Notes under the pieces: model-generated
Databases searched by the model: none
Seen by the model: only the letters and a program-made list of their open reading frames with translations
Told to the model about the DNA's origin: nothing
Shown here: piece by piece, positions 61,085 to 64,000 of the stretch
How the letters are laid out: every line of letters begins with the position of its first letter
Position numbering within the stretch: position 1 is the first letter of the stretch
Translations under genes and position numbers: made by a program
NCBI RefSeq assembly: GCF_002794355.1
Contig: NZ_PGOI01000009.1
Coordinates: 1-64,000 of the forward strand
Length of the DNA: 64,000 nt
Source: Pseudorhodobacter sp. MZDSW-24AT
Lineage (GTDB): Bacteria; Pseudomonadota; Alphaproteobacteria; Rhodobacterales; Rhodobacteraceae
Direction: 5' to 3'

Positions 61085-62552
61085 GGCCGATCCGCTTGCC
61101 TTTGTCCAAACCGAAGAGGGCACGCTTGCCGGGCGGCTGAGGGGGGGTGTCCGGTCATTTCTGGGGATTCCCTATGCGGCGCCGCCTGTCGGTTTGCTGC
61201 GGTTTCGCCCGCCCGAGCCACCTGCCGCATGGTCGGGCCTGCGGCGCGCGACGGGTTTTGCGGCGGCGGCACCGCAACCGGCGGACGCTGGCTTCTTTCC
61301 CGGCGATCCCGATGCCATGCCCGTGTGCCCACAGAGCGAGGATTGTCTTTATCTGAATGTCTGGGCGCCCGAGGCCGAAGGCCCGCATCCGGTGCTTGTG
61401 TGGTTCCATGGCGGGTCTCAGATCATCGGCGGCACTGCGCGGCCAGTCTATGATGGCGCGGCTTTTGCGAAAGCGGGCATCGTTTGTGTGACGGTTGGCT
61501 TTCGGCTGGGCGCGCTGGGCTATCTGGCCTTGGGCGACCAGCTTGGGTCTGACTATGCTCAGAGCGGGCATTCAGCCCTTCTGGACCAGATGATGGCGCT
61601 GCGCTGGGTGCAGCGCAATGTGGCGGCCTTTGGGGGCGATCCCGCCCGGGTGACGCTGGGCGGCGAATCCGCCGGGGCCAAGAATATTGCGGCCCTTATG
61701 GCCGCGCCCACGGCCAAAGGATTGTTCCGGGCCGCGATCCTGCAATCCGGCGGGGGGGACAGTGTTCACACCCCAGAGGAGGCAGAGCGGGTGGCCCACC
61801 GCTTTCTTGCGCTGGCCGGTGTGTCTGCCGCGCGCGAGTTGCTGCACCTGCCTGTGGCGGCGCTGCTGGCCGTGCAGGCGCGGCTGTTGGCGGAGGGAGG
61901 GCGGCGCTTTCCCTTTCGCCCGGTCATCGGCACGCCGGTGCTGCCGCTGCACCCCGTGGCGGGCATCCGGCAGGACTTGGGGGGGCGGCACGCGCTTTTG
62001 ATCGGCACCACGCGCGACGAATATGCGCCGCATCTGGCCATCGCCGCCGAAGCCGCAGGTTGGCCTGCCGAAACCTTGGCGCATTTCACCCCTGCGAGAC
62101 TGGCCGCCATCGCGGAAAAGGCGGCGCAACTGTGGCCCGAGCTGCCACGGGCTGCGCTGCGCGCGCGTCTTCTTGCGGCGGAAGGTTATCATGTTCCTTC
62201 GGCCCGACTGGCGGAGGCGCATGCGGCCAAAGGCGCGGCAACATGGGTGTATCGCTTTGATCTGCCGTTGCCGCAGGGGCCTTTGGCCGGGCGGGTGCTG
62301 CACACCGCCGATCTTTCCCCGACTTGGGCGCAGCGCAGCCGCTATGACAGCCTGCCCGGGCGACCGGCAGATGGGATGCATCGGCTGGTGAGCGCATTCG
62401 TGCAAAGCGGGCAGGTCGACTGGCCCGCCTATACCCCAACAGGGCGGCTGACGGCCTTGATCGGCCATCGTGTCGCCTTGGCATCCGATCCGGGTGGCGC
62501 TTTGCACCGGTTGTTCGGCGATCCCGATCTGGCCGCAGCGGTGGGGCTGTGA
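61074..62552 (+). CDS. Type-B carboxylesterase
   Basis: This ~492-aa protein starts at ATG 61074, overlapping the ATPase end. It is an alpha/beta hydrolase with SEDCLYLNVWAPE (family signature 2), oxyanion-hole VWFHGG and nucleophile elbow GGESAGAKN (Ser about 197), then GTTRDEY (acid residue). No signal peptide is seen, so it is cytoplasmic and likely hydrolyses an imported ester. Its stop overlaps the decarboxylase start (TGATG). Confidence 0.88.
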   Translation: MQPEADPLAFVQTEEGTLAGRLRGGVRSFLGIPYAAPPVGLLRFRPPEPPAAWSGLRRATGFAAAAPQPADAGFFPGDPDAMPVCPQSEDCLYLNVWAPEAEGPHPVLVWFHGGSQIIGGTARPVYDGAAFAKAGIVCVTVGFRLGALGYLALGDQLGSDYAQSGHSALLDQMMALRWVQRNVAAFGGDPARVTLGGESAGAKNIAALMAAPTAKGLFRAAILQSGGGDSVHTPEEAERVAHRFLALAGVSAARELLHLPVAALLAVQARLLAEGGRRFPFRPVIGTPVLPLHPVAGIRQDLGGRHALLIGTTRDEYAPHLAIAAEAAGWPAETLAHFTPARLAAIAEKAAQLWPELPRAALRARLLAAEGYHVPSARLAEAHAAKGAATWVYRFDLPLPQGPLAGRVLHTADLSPTWAQRSRYDSLPGRPADGMHRLVSAFVQSGQVDWPAYTPTGRLTALIGHRVALASDPGGALHRLFGDPDLAAAVGL

Positions 62553-63943
62553 TGGTCCGGCTGTCTGACACAGCGCGGTTGCAGGGGGCACGCGGCGCGG
62601 GCGCGGGATTTCTGGGGGATCTGTTTGAAACCCTGACAACACGTGGTCGGCGCTTGCTGGGCTGGCCTGAAGGGGCCGACCGCGAAGGGTTGGAGACGCC
62701 CGACCTGTCGGATCTGGGGCAACAGCTGCTGTCCCGCCGGGGCGAGGCATCGGGTGTGGTCCTTGCCCGTGCGCTTTTGGCGGCCTATGCGGACGCCGAC
62801 CCGGAGGCGCGGCTTGCCTTTCTCAGGGCGCTGGCCCGCACCTTTGGCCCCGATCCACAGGCGGTGGCGGTGGCGCTGGCCCGCATCGCGCAAGACCCGG
62901 AGTCACGCGAGGCGCTGGCGGCTTTGCATGCTGCCGCCGAACCCCGCCGGCAGGAGTTGTTTCGCCGTCTGAACCTGGCCCCCGGTGGCACTGCCGCCTT
63001 GGTGCGCATGCGTGAAGATGTTTTGCAGCACATGCGCGGCCATCCCGATCTGCGGTCGGTCGACCATGATTTCGCGCATCTGTTCGCCTCTTGGTTCAAC
63101 CGGGGTTTTCTGACCCTGCGCCACATCGATTGGAACACGCCTGCCAGCATTCTTGAAAAGATCATCCGCTATGAGGCGGTGCATGCGATCCAGAACTGGG
63201 ACGATCTGCGCAATCGGCTGCATCCGGTGGACCGGCGCTGCTATGGGTTTTTTCACCCGCAACTGGTGGATGAGCCGCTGATCTTTGTCGAGGTCGCGCT
63301 GACCAAAGACGTGCCTGCCTCCATCGGTGGGGTGCTTGATCTGTCGCGTCAGCCGATCCGCGCGGAAGAGGCCGATACGGCGGTTTTCTATTCGATCTCG
63401 AACACGCAGCGCGGCCTTGCCGGAGTGTCTTTTGGAAACTTCCTGATCAAGCAGGTGGTGGAAGAGTTGAAAGCGGATGTGCCGGGCATCAAGACCTTTG
63501 TCACGCTTTCCCCGGCGCCCGGTTTCGCGGCTTGGCTGGATGCCGAGCGCAAGGCCGCGACATCGGCCCATATCCGGCCCGAGCATCGCCAGATCTTTGC
63601 CGCGCTTGACGAGCCCGGCTGGCACGAAAGGCCCGCAACGGCCGAAGCCTTGCGCGGGCCGCTTCTGGCCTGTGCCGCCCGCTATTTCCTGCGGGCCCAA
63701 GGGGCGGCGCGGCAGGTGCTGGACCCGGTGGCCCGCTTTCATTTGGGCAATGGCGCACGGCTGGAGCGTTTGAATCACCTTGGCGACATCTCTGCCAAGG
63801 GGGTGAAGCAATCTTATGGGCTGATGGTCAATTATCTGTATGATCCGGACCAGATCGAAGCCAATCACGAGGGCTTTGCCGAGCGAAGCGATGTGGCCGC
63901 CTCGGAGGGTGTCCGCAGTCTTTTGGCGACCGGCACGCCCTGA
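62552..63943 (+). CDS. matA: Malonyl-CoA decarboxylase
   Basis: This ~463-aa protein starts at ATG 62552, overlapping the esterase stop; a GTG at 62549 is less likely. It has YEAVHAIQNWDDLRNRL, VEVALTKDVPASIGGVLDLS and YSISNTQRGLAGVSFGNFLI, diagnostic of MCD. It converts malonyl-CoA to acetyl-CoA and CO2 using catalytic Ser/His residues in this region. It is followed 24 bp later by a probable malonyl-CoA synthetase gene, as in the rhizobial mat operon. Confidence 0.92.
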   Translation: MVRLSDTARLQGARGAGAGFLGDLFETLTTRGRRLLGWPEGADREGLETPDLSDLGQQLLSRRGEASGVVLARALLAAYADADPEARLAFLRALARTFGPDPQAVAVALARIAQDPESREALAALHAAAEPRRQELFRRLNLAPGGTAALVRMREDVLQHMRGHPDLRSVDHDFAHLFASWFNRGFLTLRHIDWNTPASILEKIIRYEAVHAIQNWDDLRNRLHPVDRRCYGFFHPQLVDEPLIFVEVALTKDVPASIGGVLDLSRQPIRAEEADTAVFYSISNTQRGLAGVSFGNFLIKQVVEELKADVPGIKTFVTLSPAPGFAAWLDAERKAATSAHIRPEHRQIFAALDEPGWHERPATAEALRGPLLACAARYFLRAQGAARQVLDPVARFHLGNGARLERLNHLGDISAKGVKQSYGLMVNYLYDPDQIEANHEGFAERSDVAASEGVRSLLATGTP

Positions 63944-63967
63944 TTTCCCTGTCTGCAAGAGTTGGAT

Positions 63968-64000
63968 ATGACCGCAAACATCTTTGCCCTTCTTGCCGCG
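63968..64000 (+). CDS. matB: Start of probable malonyl-CoA synthetase (cut by window end)
   Basis: Only MTANIFALLAA is visible, from ATG 63968, 24 bp after the malonyl-CoA decarboxylase stop. The assignment rests on the conserved matA-matB order and a plausible N-terminus, not on any catalytic motif. Confidence 0.4.
   Translation, partial: MTANIFALLAA

Overview
The window looks like part of an alphaproteobacterial genome, most likely a Rhodobacteraceae member. It is GC-rich, has several TRAP transporters, a DmeR/DmeF metal module, a MatA-type malonyl-CoA decarboxylase, and FCD-GntR, ROK and HxlR regulators. No species can be named from sequence alone. There are no rRNA genes and no CRISPR array. 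The only tRNA is the 3' end of an initiator tRNA-fMet at the left edge.

Most of the window (about 30 to 53649) reads as one genomic island inserted at the 3' end of tRNA-fMet. A 15-bp repeat of the tRNA end (30-44) recurs at 53635-53649. A large serine recombinase sits against the tRNA. A strong hairpin terminator lies just right of the distal repeat (53674-53697), where the tRNA's own terminator would have been displaced to. Everything right of 53.65 kb looks like backbone: a ROK regulator, a five-gene peptide-type ABC transporter, a carboxylesterase, malonyl-CoA decarboxylase and the start of a probable malonyl-CoA synthetase.

Left part of the island (0-16 kb): recombinase, a 34-bp-period iteron-like array with a perfect DnaA box, an FtsH-like AAA+/M41 protease without membrane segments, a zinc-ribbon GIY-YIG-like protein, a 51-aa ribbon-helix-helix protein, a mobilization module (TraK-like protein, MobC/TraJ-like protein, HxHxxxN relaxase with a Toprim-like tail), a PIN-like/ImmA-IrrE pair, and a junkyard of truncated AAA, SRAP, IS91 and IS110 genes.

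Middle-left (16-30.5 kb): a catabolic cluster with two SDRs, a lactonase-type metallo-beta-lactamase, a carboxymuconolactone decarboxylase-like protein, two 3-hydroxyisobutyrate-dehydrogenase-like enzymes, a succinate-semialdehyde-type aldehyde dehydrogenase, a fused TRAP permease with its binding protein, an MmgE/PrpD protein and a GntR regulator. A Tat-exported amidohydrolase with a divergent HxlR regulator follows.

Middle-right (30.8-46 kb): a defence-island-like block. (i) A retron: a phosphoribosyltransferase-like/winged-helix effector, a structured msr-msd RNA with a 12-bp a1/a2 duplex, and a reverse transcriptase. (ii) A tightly coupled triad of DUF262, DUF3696-type ATPase and an unrecognised protein. 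(iii) A 1450-aa STAND-type NTPase with a Cap4-like N-terminal nuclease signature and a translationally coupled 465-aa partner. (iv) A double-HTH/methyltransferase fusion. A DmeRF metal exporter operon with a palindromic operator sits inside this block.

Right part of the island (46.5-53 kb): an acid-sugar catabolic operon (FAH-family hydrolase, enolase-superfamily dehydratase, three-part TRAP transporter) divergent from a GntR regulator with a perfect palindromic operator candidate, then IS remnants up to the distal repeat.

The retron RNA, the DUF262/ATPase/unknown triad and the STAND protein with its partner are the best candidates for systems worth experimental follow-up.
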